Positions 24,623 to 34,111 of a stretch of 64,000 nucleotides of DNA are shown here, one piece after another (within the stretch, counting starts at the first letter, position 1; every line of letters begins with the position of its first letter). The translations under genes and the position numbers were made by a program. The notes under the pieces are model-generated. The model was given only the letters and a program-made list of their open reading frames with translations. It searched no databases and was not told the DNA's origin. This DNA is from a bacterium (GTDB taxonomy: Bacteria > Planctomycetota > JAFGQW01): NCBI GenBank assembly GCA_030426805.1, contig JAUHXU010000003.1, forward strand, positions 601,488 to 665,487, written 5' to 3'.

Positions 24623-25810
24623 CTACAGCTTCGCCAGCGCGTCGGCCATACGGCCGAGGCCGCGGGTGATGTTCTCCGTGGAGCACGCATAGCTGAGGCG
24701 GATGTTGCGCTCGGCGCCGAACGCGGCACCGGGCACGATCGCGATCTCGGCTTCGTCGAGCAGGTAGCGGGCGAGGCGCACGGTCGGCGCGCCGTCGGCA
24801 CCCGAGCCCGGGACGCGGTCGAGCAACCCCTCGACGTTCGGGAACGCGTAGAACGCGCCGTCGGGTTCGAGGCACTCGACGCCCGGCATCGCGCGCAACG
24901 CGGCCACCATGTGAGCCCGGCGCTCGCGGAACGTCGCGACCATCTCGTCCACGACCTCCTGCGGCCCGTCGAGCGCCGCGACCCCGGCACGCTGCGCGAC
25001 CGAGCAGAGACTCGACGTCGTCTGGCTCTGGATGCTCGTCATCGCACCGATGATCTTCTTCGGGCCCGCCGCGTAGCCGAGCCGCCAACCGGTCATCGCG
25101 TACGCCTTCGACAACCCGTTGATCGTCAGCGTCCGTTCGCGGACCTCGGGCGACAGCGACGCGAAGCAGACGAACGGCTTGTCGTAGAGGAGCTTCTCGT
25201 AGATCTCGTCGGCCAGCACGATCAGGTCGTGCTCGATGGCCAGTGCGGCGAGTGACTCGAGTTCGGCCCGATCGTACGCCATCCCGGTCGGGTTCGACGG
25301 GTTGTTCAGGAAGAGAAGCTTCGAGCGGGGCGTGATCGCCGCGGCGAGCGCGTCGGCGGTCACCCGGAAATCGCTTCGCTCGTCGGTCTCGATGAACACC
25401 GGTTCGCCGCCGGCCAGCCGGACCATCTGCGGATACGACAACCAATACGGCGTCGGGATCAGCGCTTCGTCGCCGGGGTCGAGCAGCGCCATGCACGCGT
25501 TGAACAGCGAGTGCTTCGCACCCTGCGAGACGAGCACCTCGTCGATCGCGTAGTCGAGCCCGTTGTCGCGCGCGAGCTTCGCGGCGACCGCGCGGCGCAG
25601 CTCCGGGATCCCGGCGGCGGCCGTGTAGTGCGTGAAGTTCGCGTCGATCGCGGCCTTCGCGGCATCCTTCGCATGGGCGGGCGTGGGAAAGTCCGGCTCG
25701 CCGATGCTGAAGTCGATGACGTCGCGGCCGTCCGCACGCATCGCCTTCGCCTGCGCGGAGATCGCGAGGGTGATCGACACGCCGATCTGATCGAGTCGTT
25801 TGGCGAGCAT
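24623..25810 (-). CDS. aspC: Class I aspartate/prephenate-type aminotransferase
   Basis: 395 aa, a normal length for the family. It is a PLP-dependent fold-type I aminotransferase. SIGEPDF is at about residue 35-41, the NPSNPTG motif is near the middle, DEIYE follows, and the PLP lysine is in NGLSKAYAMTGWRLGY. An Arg in the C-terminal region (NIRLSYA) should bind the substrate carboxylate. It probably transfers amino groups between aspartate or prephenate and 2-oxoglutarate in amino-acid synthesis. AAGGA precedes the ATG by about 9 nt. It is divergent from RNase Z with a 65-bp shared promoter region. The exact substrate is not fixed by sequence. Confidence 0.85.
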   Translation of the reverse strand: MLAKRLDQIGVSITLAISAQAKAMRADGRDVIDFSIGEPDFPTPAHAKDAAKAAIDANFTHYTAAAGIPELRRAVAAKLARDNGLDYAIDEVLVSQGAKHSLFNACMALLDPGDEALIPTPYWLSYPQMVRLAGGEPVFIETDERSDFRVTADALAAAITPRSKLLFLNNPSNPTGMAYDRAELESLAALAIEHDLIVLADEIYEKLLYDKPFVCFASLSPEVRERTLTINGLSKAYAMTGWRLGYAAGPKKIIGAMTSIQSQTTSSLCSVAQRAGVAALDGPQEVVDEMVATFRERRAHMVAALRAMPGVECLEPDGAFYAFPNVEGLLDRVPGSGADGAPTVRLARYLLDEAEIAIVPGAAFGAERNIRLSYACSTENITRGLGRMADALAKL

Positions 25811-25875
25811 GCTATTCTGTCCTTGCGGAACGACGCCCTGACGATAGTCACTCGCAACGATCGGATCAACCGCGG

Positions 25876-26790
25876 ATGGACGTGATCCTGCTCGGCATCG
25901 GCGGCATGATGCCCATGCCGGGGCGCCCCCTCGCGAGCGCTCTGCTCCGCCACGAGGGGCGCTCGACGCTGTTCGACTGCGGCGAGGGCACGCAGGTCCC
26001 GCTCAAGGCCGGCTCCCTCGGCGTCGCCCACCTCGAGCGGATCGCGTTGACCCACCTGCACGCGGACCACGTGACCGGCATCCCCGGGCTGCTGATGCTC
26101 GTCGCGCAAGGCGGGCCGCGCCGCCCGCTGGGCATCGTCGGCAGCGACGACGTCTGCGCCTACGTCCGGCAGACGCAGGCGCTGCTGAAGTTCCACATGC
26201 CCTACCCCCTCGCGTTTCAGTCGCTCGATCCGGCGGGCGGCTCGTTTCGCGACGCGCACGGAACGCTGTCGTGGCAACCGCTCGAACACCGCGTGCCGAC
26301 GGTCGGCTTTCGATACGAGGAGGCGCCTCGTCCCGGGGCGTTCTCGGTCGAGCGGGCGGAGGCGCTCGGCATCCCGCCCGGGCCGCTGCGCGCGGCGTTG
26401 CAGCGCGGCGAGTCGATCGTCGTCGACGGCCGCCGCGTCGCCAGCGCCGACGTCGTCGGACCGCCACGACCGGGGCGGTGCGTCGCCTACGTGACCGACA
26501 CCCGACCGTGCGCCGGCGCGCAGGCGCTGCTGGACGGGTGTGACGTCGCGATCGTGGAAGGGATGTTCCGCGCGCACCACGCGGACCAGGCGCGCGAAAA
26601 GGGCCACCTCACCGCGGTCGAAGCCGCGACGTTGGCCGCGGAGGCGGGCGTCGGGCGCGCGCTGCTCACGCACGTGAGTCCGCGCTACGACGACGCCGAG
26701 CTCGTCCTCCTCGAGCGCGAAGCGCAGGCGGTCTGCCCCACCGTCGAACTCGGGCGCCCGCTCGAGCGTATCCCGGTGCCGCTCCGGTAG
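25876..26790 (+). CDS. rnz: Ribonuclease Z
   Basis: 304 aa, matching the short bacterial RNase Z form. It is a metallo-beta-lactamase fold enzyme that trims tRNA 3' ends. The zinc motif THLHADHVTGIPG fits HxHxDH. GEGTQVPL near residue 36 and a second metal region (AYVTDTRPCAG, TAVEAATLAAEAGVGRALLTHVSPRY) are also present. The family's exosite arm region (about 145-190) is retained. Cytoplasmic. The start codon is the only ATG before MDVILLGIGG. Confidence 0.9.
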   Translation: MDVILLGIGGMMPMPGRPLASALLRHEGRSTLFDCGEGTQVPLKAGSLGVAHLERIALTHLHADHVTGIPGLLMLVAQGGPRRPLGIVGSDDVCAYVRQTQALLKFHMPYPLAFQSLDPAGGSFRDAHGTLSWQPLEHRVPTVGFRYEEAPRPGAFSVERAEALGIPPGPLRAALQRGESIVVDGRRVASADVVGPPRPGRCVAYVTDTRPCAGAQALLDGCDVAIVEGMFRAHHADQAREKGHLTAVEAATLAAEAGVGRALLTHVSPRYDDAELVLLEREAQAVCPTVELGRPLERIPVPLR

Positions 26791-26913
26791 GTTGCACCAG
26801 GTTTTCGTCGCCTCTCAGCGGTCAAGCGCGGCGCTTCTCGACCGACAATTCTTGTAACGGAGCGAAAATCAAAACGGTGCGTCGGCCCAGGGCCGAGCAG
26901 GAGGGGCGAACGA

Positions 26914-28698
26914 ATGGGGATGCGGACACCGCGGACGGTCATCTTGAACTACGCGCTCGGCGTGTTGTTGCCGGTCGCTGCCGCGGTCGGCGCCGCGTGG
27001 CTCGTCTGGGGCCAACGCGTCGGCGGGTCCACCGCTCCGTCGGCACCGCCGATCGCACCGATGGTGCAGTCGGTGGTCAAGGCGACGGTCGGCAACTACG
27101 CGCGACTGGCCAACGAGATCGGCTACCTCGACCGCGCGACCCTCGACGGGCTCATCGGCTCGAGCGCGGAGATCGACTTCATCCAGGTGCACGACGCGCG
27201 CCGTCGCATGACCGCACGCGCGGCACGCAACGGTGGCCAAGCGGTGCGACTGCAGCGCATCTGGACCGTCGACCAAGCCGCCTTCGGCTTCCATGCGGTC
27301 GACCGCCCGATCGTCGTCGCGCCGATCGCCGCGGGCGGGTGGCTGATGGTCGGGCTCGATCTCGACGCGGTCAAGTCGGCGTGGGGTCTTCCGCGCTCGC
27401 TCGCGTTCGAGCCGGTCGAGCCGCAGGACGAGCCGCACCAGATCGTCGGCCTCGGCGGCATCGCGCTCCCGGGCGAGGGACCATGGCGCTCGTCGGTGCG
27501 CACGGTCACGGCCTCCCCCGACGCGCCCGCCTTCGATCGTGTCGCGCTGGGCCTCGGCCTCCTCGTCCTGTTCATCGGTTTGCTCTCGGCCCTGCTGATG
27601 GCGCGCGGCGTGCGCGCACGCATCGAGCGGCTGCGCGCCGAGATCGACGATGCGTGGGACGGCGCAGCGAGTCGACTGCCGACCGGCACGCGTGACGTCG
27701 GCGTCCGCGCCCGTGCGATCGCCACCGAACTGAACGAGTTGCGCGCCCGCGAGGACGAGCTGTCGACCGAGGTGATCCGCCTCGAGCACGCGGAGAAGGA
27801 CCTGAGCCAGCGCCTCGCCGATGCAACGCGCGCCGCGACCCGTTGGAAGGGCGAGGCCGACGAAGCCGGCCGCGCCCTCGCACAGTCGCGCGACGAGATG
27901 CGCTCGCTCGACTCGGAACTCGCGAGTCGCGACCTGCCCGAGGGCGACACGTGGTTCGCCGCGGTCGTGCGCGACGCACTGTCGCATCGCGGCGACGGCG
28001 TCGACGCGCAAGAACTGCTCGATCGCGTCGCCGGCCTCGCCGACCAGGCGGGCAACGGCATGAAGGACGCGGTCCAGCTCGTCAACCTCGGCGAGCGCGT
28101 CCAGGCCCGACTGGATGCGGCCGACACGAGCAAGACGCTGCGCGTTCTCGTCAGTCCGTTCGCGACGCACGTCTTCGCGAACGAGCACGCGGTGGAGCTG
28201 TTGATCGATCGCGTGCTGGCGACGGTTCGCGACAACAAGCTCGGCGAGATGACCCTGCGCGTGTGGCGCCACCGCTCCCACCAGGGCACCGAGATGGTGC
28301 GCCTCGCGCTCGAGCGCACCGGCGCGTCGGCCCGGGTCGACATCGTCTACCGCGGACTCGCGGCGCTCGCCGGCGCGACCGTTCAGGCCGAGTCGTTCGG
28401 CGACGACCGCAGCGCGATCGTGCTCTACTTCCAGGCCGCGAAGATGGGCGCCGACGGTCAGGCCCAGCGGCGGACGATCGACCGCGAACAGCTCTTCGCC
28501 CACGACCGGGCGCTCGACGAGCGATTCGCCCCGGACGCGCCGAACGAACCCGCGTCGCACGAAAGCGATGACGCACCCGCCGACGAGCCGACGTCGGCGG
28601 ACGAAGCGACGGTCGAGTCGAAACCGCGTGTGATGCAGCTCGGCTCCGGCTACGCCGCCCACGACTTCCGGCCGGAATCGGCGCTGACGACGGACTGA
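26914..28698 (+). CDS. Two-TM sensor-like protein with coiled coil and degenerate kinase-like end
   Basis: 594 aa. GGAGGGG lies 7 nt upstream of the ATG. TM1 (about 12-30) and TM2 (about 207-228) flank a periplasmic domain that may bind a ligand. After TM2 come a HAMP-like linker and a long coiled coil (about 230-345). A helical plus alpha/beta region (about 345-540) is arranged like a histidine kinase's DHp/ATPase part. It lacks a clear His-box or N/G boxes, so it is probably not an active kinase. The Asp/Glu-rich tail is likely disordered. Not in an obvious operon. Function unknown. Confidence 0.7.
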   Translation: MGMRTPRTVILNYALGVLLPVAAAVGAAWLVWGQRVGGSTAPSAPPIAPMVQSVVKATVGNYARLANEIGYLDRATLDGLIGSSAEIDFIQVHDARRRMTARAARNGGQAVRLQRIWTVDQAAFGFHAVDRPIVVAPIAAGGWLMVGLDLDAVKSAWGLPRSLAFEPVEPQDEPHQIVGLGGIALPGEGPWRSSVRTVTASPDAPAFDRVALGLGLLVLFIGLLSALLMARGVRARIERLRAEIDDAWDGAASRLPTGTRDVGVRARAIATELNELRAREDELSTEVIRLEHAEKDLSQRLADATRAATRWKGEADEAGRALAQSRDEMRSLDSELASRDLPEGDTWFAAVVRDALSHRGDGVDAQELLDRVAGLADQAGNGMKDAVQLVNLGERVQARLDAADTSKTLRVLVSPFATHVFANEHAVELLIDRVLATVRDNKLGEMTLRVWRHRSHQGTEMVRLALERTGASARVDIVYRGLAALAGATVQAESFGDDRSAIVLYFQAAKMGADGQAQRRTIDREQLFAHDRALDERFAPDAPNEPASHESDDAPADEPTSADEATVESKPRVMQLGSGYAAHDFRPESALTTD

Positions 28699-28707
28699 GA
28701 TCGGGCG

Positions 28708-30888
28708 TCAGCGGCCCTCGCTCGCCCGATACGCCTCCGCGATCCGCTGCACCTCGGCGTCGGGCGTCGCGTCGTCGAACGCGATGCCCGCGGTCGTGAA
28801 ATCGACGACGCGCAGACGACCGTCGGCGCTCGCCAGCCGCACGTCGACGCGCGTCGCGCTCCCGCGCGCACCCGAGCCGTAGATGATCGGCACGGCGCCG
28901 TAGAAGCCCGACGTGTCCATCGCCGTGAATGCGTCGTCGCCGTCACGCGGCGGGCGCCCGAACGCCGGCGCGGTGCTGTACACCGCGTCGACCGTCCCGG
29001 CCGCGGCGATCTGGCGTGCGGTCAGCGGGTCCAGCGCACCGACGGCGATCACGAGATCCGCCCCCGCGGCGCGCGCCTCCGCCGCTGCGTCGCCGGCACG
29101 TTGCACCGGATCCGCGACGGTCACGTCGAGTAGCGCCTCCTCGTACCACGACAGGCGATACCGACGGCGGGGGAAGTCGGCGAGGCCGACCAGCGCGACC
29201 CGGTGCCCTCCACGCTCCACGACGACGAACCCCGCCGGCTTCGTGTCACCGACCGCGACGTTGGCGCCGACGATCGGCGGCCGGGCCGGCTCGGCGAGCC
29301 GCGCGCGCAGCCACGCGGCCCCGGCAGCGACCTCGTTCGGGCCGACGACGAGCGCGTCGAGGCCGGCGATCGCCGCGACGCGACGCGCGAGTTGCACCCG
29401 CGCCTCGTCGACCGTCGCGTCGACGCGATCGAACACGAACGGCGACCAGTCGCCCGCGTCGAGGCGGATCGACGGCACGTCGGCCGACAGGGCGCGACAG
29501 CGCGCGACCCACTGCGCGAGCGTGCCGGGCGTCGGGCAACCGCCGCAGCCCTCGACCTCGGCGTGCAGTTCGCTCGACACGAGCAGTCGCAGGTCCGGGC
29601 TGTCGATCGCGCCGGTCGGCACCCGCAGGGCCTCGTACGGCAACGCCTGCCGGAAGAGGCTGTCGCGCATCAGGTAGGGGCGCGCGCGCAACGCCTCGAA
29701 CGCCTCGCCGATCGCTTGTGGCGGTATGTCGAGTTGATCGCCGACCGCGCGCTCGAACGACACGCGACTCGCCGAACGCGCCGGGATGCGGAGGAGCCGC
29801 ACGCTCTTCGCATTCGGGCGCGTCGTCTGGCGATCGGCGAACCAACCGGCCGCGCCGAGCGCGCGCGCGTCGCCCCCGGTCGACCACGCGCGTTCCAGGT
29901 CCTCCGCAAGGTCGCTCCACGCGCCGCGCCACGCGGGCTGCGGCAGCACCTCGATCGCTTGCGCGAGACGAGCCGGGGCGTAGTGCTCGAGGAACGACGG
30001 ATACCAAATCGCGTCGTCACCCGGTGGCGTCTCCGACGTGCGCTCGAGAAACGGCCCGACGAGTCCGCGCGCGATCCGGACGACCCGGTGGCGACAGACG
30101 GGTCCGTGCTCGACCGCCGACCAGCGGCGCTGCGGGCGAACGCGCAGGCGCAAGTGCGGTGCCGGCAGGTCGAACACGAGCACGCGGTGCGCGATCTCCT
30201 CGCCGCGCGCGATCACCTGGTCGATCATCTGCTCGACCAGCAGTCGGACCGCGCCGAGGAGCGGGTCGTTGATGCCGGTGCGGCCGACGAACGTCAGCGC
30301 GACGTCGTGCGGCCGCGAGACGACGCCGTGCGACGCCGAGTGCGTCCACGCGAGCACGCCGTGCCGAAACGCCTCGTCGTCGAGCAGACCGTCGGGCAAC
30401 ATCCCGTCCGCTCGGTGCAGTCGCCAGCCGGTCGGAAGCACCGCCTGGATGCGCATCGGGATCCGGTGCGACACGGAGCGCGCGACGAGCCGCGCGATCG
30501 GTGCGATCCCGCCGAACGGCGTATTCAAGCTCTCGAGCGAGGCGCGCTCGATGCCGCCGAGGGGCACGCTGTAGTGAACGACGCAGGCGCCGTCGCCCGG
30601 CGCGTCGAACGCGATCTCTCGGCGTGTCGCGGTGACGGCCAGCCCTCGTCCCTCGGCATCGCTCGCGCGTACGCCGTCGAGCAGGTCGACCGCTTCGAGG
30701 CGCACGCGGCCGCCGACGCCGGTGAACCGCGCCTCGACGTCGACCCGCTCCGCCCGGTTCGGATCGATCTGCAGCGCGTAGACGATCGACGCGTCCACGA
30801 CCGGTGGCGGTGCGGCGTCGCGACGGGCCCACCACCACGCACCCGCAGCGAGTACGAGCACGGTCCACACGACGAGCACCCAACGCAC
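28708..30888 (-). CDS. Anchored fusion of M61-like and 5'-nucleotidase-like pseudo-enzyme domains
   Basis: 726 aa. GTG 30888 begins a TM anchor (VVWTVLVLAAGAWWW). Residues of about 30-410 resemble the beta-sandwich and helical parts of M61 peptidases (AIWYPSFLEHYAP) but lack the HExxH zinc motif. Residues of about 430-726 resemble UshA-type 5'-nucleotidases (LRLLVSSELHAEVEGCGGC start, IVGANV). There the metal ligands are mostly altered: DxH is changed to ELH, and GNH(D/E) and GHTH are absent. It may be a structural or binding protein of the envelope. It is divergent from an acyl-CoA synthetase gene. The long open frame continuing past 30888 is not part of the gene. Confidence 0.7.
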   Translation of the reverse strand: MRWVLVVWTVLVLAAGAWWWARRDAAPPPVVDASIVYALQIDPNRAERVDVEARFTGVGGRVRLEAVDLLDGVRASDAEGRGLAVTATRREIAFDAPGDGACVVHYSVPLGGIERASLESLNTPFGGIAPIARLVARSVSHRIPMRIQAVLPTGWRLHRADGMLPDGLLDDEAFRHGVLAWTHSASHGVVSRPHDVALTFVGRTGINDPLLGAVRLLVEQMIDQVIARGEEIAHRVLVFDLPAPHLRLRVRPQRRWSAVEHGPVCRHRVVRIARGLVGPFLERTSETPPGDDAIWYPSFLEHYAPARLAQAIEVLPQPAWRGAWSDLAEDLERAWSTGGDARALGAAGWFADRQTTRPNAKSVRLLRIPARSASRVSFERAVGDQLDIPPQAIGEAFEALRARPYLMRDSLFRQALPYEALRVPTGAIDSPDLRLLVSSELHAEVEGCGGCPTPGTLAQWVARCRALSADVPSIRLDAGDWSPFVFDRVDATVDEARVQLARRVAAIAGLDALVVGPNEVAAGAAWLRARLAEPARPPIVGANVAVGDTKPAGFVVVERGGHRVALVGLADFPRRRYRLSWYEEALLDVTVADPVQRAGDAAAEARAAGADLVIAVGALDPLTARQIAAAGTVDAVYSTAPAFGRPPRDGDDAFTAMDTSGFYGAVPIIYGSGARGSATRVDVRLASADGRLRVVDFTTAGIAFDDATPDAEVQRIAEAYRASEGR

Positions 30889-30903
30889 CCGGCCCCGGCA
30901 GTT

Positions 30904-30912
30904 TTGATACAC
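30904..30912 (+). promoter_or_regulatory. -10-like TGATACACT for the AMP-ligase gene
   Basis: TTGATACACTTCG resembles the TGCTATACTTCG promoters at 16230 and 38280, and lies about 52 nt before the TTG start. The minus-strand reading (GTATCAAAAC) may serve the divergent gene. Confidence 0.4.
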
Positions 30913-30963
30913 TTCGCGCCCGCTGCGTCGCGACGCCTTCGGTTCGCTCGATGGACAATCCAC

Positions 30964-32784
30964 TTGGCTGACGACCTCCGATCGCTGAATCACGAATTCT
31001 ACGGCACCGCCGAGCGGTTCGGCAACCGCGTCGCGTTCACTCGTCGCGACGCCGACACCGACGAGCCGACGACGTTCGCCGCCGCGGCCCGACGCGCGGA
31101 GTGCTTCGCCGCCGGCCTGCGCGACCTGGGCCTTCGGCCCCGCGGACGCGTCGCGCTGATCGCCGACAACAATCTCCGGTGGTTCGTCGCCGACCGCGGC
31201 ACGCTGCTCGCCCGAGGCGTCGACGTGCCACAACCGCGCGACGTCGCGCCGTCGGCGCTCCAGCACGTCCTGTGCCACAGTGGCGCGACGATCGCGATTG
31301 TCGAGGGATCCGACAACCGAGCGCGCATCCACGGGTGGGCGCGCGAGGGTCGCCTGCCGCGCCTCACCCACGTCGTACGGTTCGAGGACGCCGAGCCGAC
31401 GCCCGACCCGGCGCTGCCGGAGCACGCGTTTCCCGACGTCGAGGCGCGCGGCGCGTCGACGCGCGAGCGCGTCCGCGAACACGCGGAGTCCGCCCGGGCG
31501 CAGAACCTCGCGACGATCGTCTACACGTCGGGCACGACCGGCGCGCCGAAGGGGGTCGTGCTCACCCACGCGAACATCCTCCACAACATCCGCGTCATTC
31601 CGAAACACCTCGAGCTGCACCCGGGGGACCACTACCTGAGCATCCTGCCGGCGTGGCACATGTTCGAGCGCACGCTCGAGTACACCCTGCTGCACTGCGG
31701 CGCGCACGTCACCTACACGTCGCGGCGTCGGTTCCGCCGGGACTTGGCCGAGATCGGCCCGACCGTCGCGGCCTTCGTGCCGCGCATCCTCGAGATGATC
31801 CACGCCGACCTGACGAAGAAGGTCGATTCCGCGCAGGGCTTCCGCGGGCTTCTCGCCCGCACGGCGATCGCCGTCGCGCGGCGGCGCCATGCCGCGCGCC
31901 TGACCGCGCGAGGGCTCGGCGATCGCACGGGTATCGTGGCGCGTGCCGGAGCGATGCTGACCGTGGGCGCGCTCGCCGCCCCACACGCGCTCTTCGACCG
32001 CCTCGTGCACCGCAAGATCCGCGACGCGCTCGGCCCGACGTTGCGCATGACGGTCTCGGGTGGCGGCGCACTGGCCCCGCATGTCGACGCACTGCTCAAC
32101 GCGATCGGCTACACGGTCGTCGTCGGCTACGGCCTCACCGAGACCGCTCCGGTCGTCTCGGTTCGCACACCGACGCGCAACCCGGTCGGCACGATCGGCC
32201 TCCCGTTGCCCGAGACCGAGATCGCGATTCGTCGCGACGACACCGGCGACGGCCCCGGGCGCATCGCGATCCGCGGCCCGCAGGTGATGCGCGGCTACTT
32301 CCGCGATCGCTCGCTCACGGCGTCGGTAGTCGACGCGAACGGCTGGTTCGACTCCGGTGACCTCGGCACGCAGCGCGCCGACGGCGAACTGCGCATCACC
32401 GGTCGCGCCAAAGACACGATCGTGCTGCGAAGCGGCGAGAACGTCGAACCACAGCCGATCGAGACGAGCCTGCTGCAAAGCCCGTGGATCGAGCAGGTCG
32501 TCGTCGTCGGGCAGGACCACAAGGAGCTCGGTGCGCTGGTCGTCGTCGATCGAGAGGCACTCCCCCCGGACACGACGGATGTCACGGGGCTCGTCGAGGC
32601 CGACGTGCGTCGACGGAGCGGACCGGCGGCGGGATTCCGCGCGTTCGAGACGGTCCGTCGGGTGCACGTGCTGGACGCACCGTTCACGGTCGAGGACGGC
32701 TCACTGACGCACACGCTCAAGCTGCGCCGCAACGTGATCGCGGAGCGCCACGCCGCGGCGATCGCGGCGCTCGCGACGCGCTGA
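30964..32784 (+). CDS. Long-chain-acyl-CoA synthetase-like AMP-binding enzyme
   Basis: 606 aa. It activates a carboxylic acid as an adenylate and then a thioester. The P-loop-like motif IVYTSGTTGAPKGVVLTHAN is at about 182-201. GYGLTET follows near 385, the SGDLG region (FDSGDLG) near 465, and the hinge GRAKD with the GENVEP lysine region near 480-495. The membrane-facing region resembles FadD/ACSL types. The start is TTG 30964; no in-frame ATG or GTG lies nearby. An ATG at 30951 opens a 6-codon frame whose TGA overlaps this start. Cytoplasmic. Substrate chain length unknown. Confidence 0.85.
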   Translation: MADDLRSLNHEFYGTAERFGNRVAFTRRDADTDEPTTFAAAARRAECFAAGLRDLGLRPRGRVALIADNNLRWFVADRGTLLARGVDVPQPRDVAPSALQHVLCHSGATIAIVEGSDNRARIHGWAREGRLPRLTHVVRFEDAEPTPDPALPEHAFPDVEARGASTRERVREHAESARAQNLATIVYTSGTTGAPKGVVLTHANILHNIRVIPKHLELHPGDHYLSILPAWHMFERTLEYTLLHCGAHVTYTSRRRFRRDLAEIGPTVAAFVPRILEMIHADLTKKVDSAQGFRGLLARTAIAVARRRHAARLTARGLGDRTGIVARAGAMLTVGALAAPHALFDRLVHRKIRDALGPTLRMTVSGGGALAPHVDALLNAIGYTVVVGYGLTETAPVVSVRTPTRNPVGTIGLPLPETEIAIRRDDTGDGPGRIAIRGPQVMRGYFRDRSLTASVVDANGWFDSGDLGTQRADGELRITGRAKDTIVLRSGENVEPQPIETSLLQSPWIEQVVVVGQDHKELGALVVVDREALPPDTTDVTGLVEADVRRRSGPAAGFRAFETVRRVHVLDAPFTVEDGSLTHTLKLRRNVIAERHAAAIAALATR

Positions 32785-32790
32785 TCCGGC

Positions 32791-33723
32791 CTAGCCGAGA
32801 CGACGCTCGGTCGCGAACGCGATCGACTCGCGCAGCGCGTCGGGCCCGAACTTCGCATCGACGTGAACGACCGACGGACGAGCCCCCGCCGCGAGTTGCG
32901 CCGCCAGGCGCCAGTCGACCTCGCCGGACCCGAGGGGCACGTCGTGCTCGGTGCCGCCCGTGTCGCGGAGGCCGAGCCCGGCGAGGCGGCGCGCGTCGAC
33001 GTCGCACCACGCATCGAGTGGCACGCCGCCGGCAGCGGCAGCGCGGTGGGTCGTCGCGGTGTCGAACCACCAGCCGACGTTGCGGCGTTTGAGCTCCGCG
33101 AGGAGCAGCGCCATGTCGTCCGGGGTCGGCCAGCCCCCCGCGTCGGGCGTGCGCACCGCGAACACGACGTCGGGCGCGGTCGTCGCGGCGTCGTGCAGGG
33201 CCGGCAGCACGCGGTCGAGTGCCCAGGCCCGCGCGGCCTCGCGCTTGGTCGCGTCGTCGCCGGGACCGTCGAGCGCCGGGAGCACCCCGAGGTCGATCGG
33301 CACGACCGGCGCACCGAAGCGAGCCACCCCCGCCGCGAACGCCCGCAACCCGTCCACCGCACGACGCGCGATCGCATCGTCGGGGGCGGCGAGCAACGCC
33401 GCGCACGGGGTCGGCGTGTCCGTCAGGCCCGGCACGACCGGCTGGGCGACCCCGCACACGCGGACGCGCAACGCTTGGAGCCGACGCACCGCGCCCGCAC
33501 CGACGAGGTCGCTGCGTTCCCCACCGACGAACACGCGGCCGGCGGTCAGTGCGGCAGCCCGGGCGACGGCATCGAAGCCTGCTGCGCTCGGCGGAATCGA
33601 GTCGGTGTCGAGTGCGAGAATGGTGCGATCACTCCGGTTCGAGGTGTGCGGAACCGCTCGGACGCAGCGGACTGACGAGTCCGATGGGCGGCGCCCCCCG
33701 GCTCTGGAGCCACGATCCGGCAC
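32791..33723 (-). CDS. Sugar-isomerase-like TIM barrel protein, start uncertain
   Basis: 277-310 aa. The body resembles xylose isomerase-like/AP-endonuclease-2 barrels (PVVPIDLGVLP, DVVFAVRTPDAGGWPT, NVGWWFDTATTH, GEVDWRLAAQL), with Glu, His and Asp as possible metal ligands. The 5' boundary is unclear. The frame is open to GTG 33723, but its first 34 residues look non-native and Arg/Ser-rich. A GGAG site 9 nt before an ATT at 33621 would give a natural start of the barrel, but ATT starts are rare. I give the long form. Substrate unknown. Confidence 0.6.
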   Translation of the reverse strand: MPDRGSRAGGRRPSDSSVRCVRAVPHTSNRSDRTILALDTDSIPPSAAGFDAVARAAALTAGRVFVGGERSDLVGAGAVRRLQALRVRVCGVAQPVVPGLTDTPTPCAALLAAPDDAIARRAVDGLRAFAAGVARFGAPVVPIDLGVLPALDGPGDDATKREAARAWALDRVLPALHDAATTAPDVVFAVRTPDAGGWPTPDDMALLLAELKRRNVGWWFDTATTHRAAAAGGVPLDAWCDVDARRLAGLGLRDTGGTEHDVPLGSGEVDWRLAAQLAAGARPSVVHVDAKFGPDALRESIAFATERRLG

Positions 33724-33851
33724 GCGATGCGGCGGCGTGCGCCGTGTCCGACCGATTTCCTCCGGCCGGAACGGCCGTTGCTCCGACGTCCACGGGGCGT
33801 GATCACCACGCGGTGATTTTTCCCCTGCAAGCCTGCATTTTCAATCGCAAT

Positions 33852-34111
33852 TATTCTAAGATGCACGCCCGCCTGGATATGGGCGGGGCAAGAAGAAGGG
33901 CGCTCGCGAGCCCGACCGGACTCCGTGAGCCGACCGCGGCATCGGTCCGCGCGAAGTCGGCTCACCGATTGCGAATCGATCGCACATCGACGCACAATCG
34001 GCGGAGACCGGCGCGCGCGGCAAACGCGAGCGAGCAGAAAACGGCACCGCAGTTCGCCGGCGCGCACGCGCGCCGCGAATCGGCGTCCACCTGGTTTTTG
34101 GGACGTATGCA
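33852..34111 (+). promoter_or_regulatory. Structured 5' leader of a lipoprotein gene
   Basis: -10 TATTCT (33852-33857) lies in an AT-rich patch, giving a leader of about 250 nt. Two hairpins occur: GTGAGCCGAC/GTCGGCTCAC with inner CGCGG/CCGCG (33925-33965), and CCGATTG/CAATCGG (33965-34001). A third, CGCCG/CGGCG with a 5-nt loop, lies just before TTTTT (34095-34099). This could be an uncharacterised riboregulator with an attenuator. No known family is recognised. 33724-33851 holds nothing else I can name. Confidence 0.45.

Noticed and set aside
30889..32667. Minus-strand extension of the fusion-protein frame to 32667
   Set aside because: It runs opposite the AMP-binding enzyme, whose motifs are unmistakable. 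GTG 30888 gives a TM anchor start.
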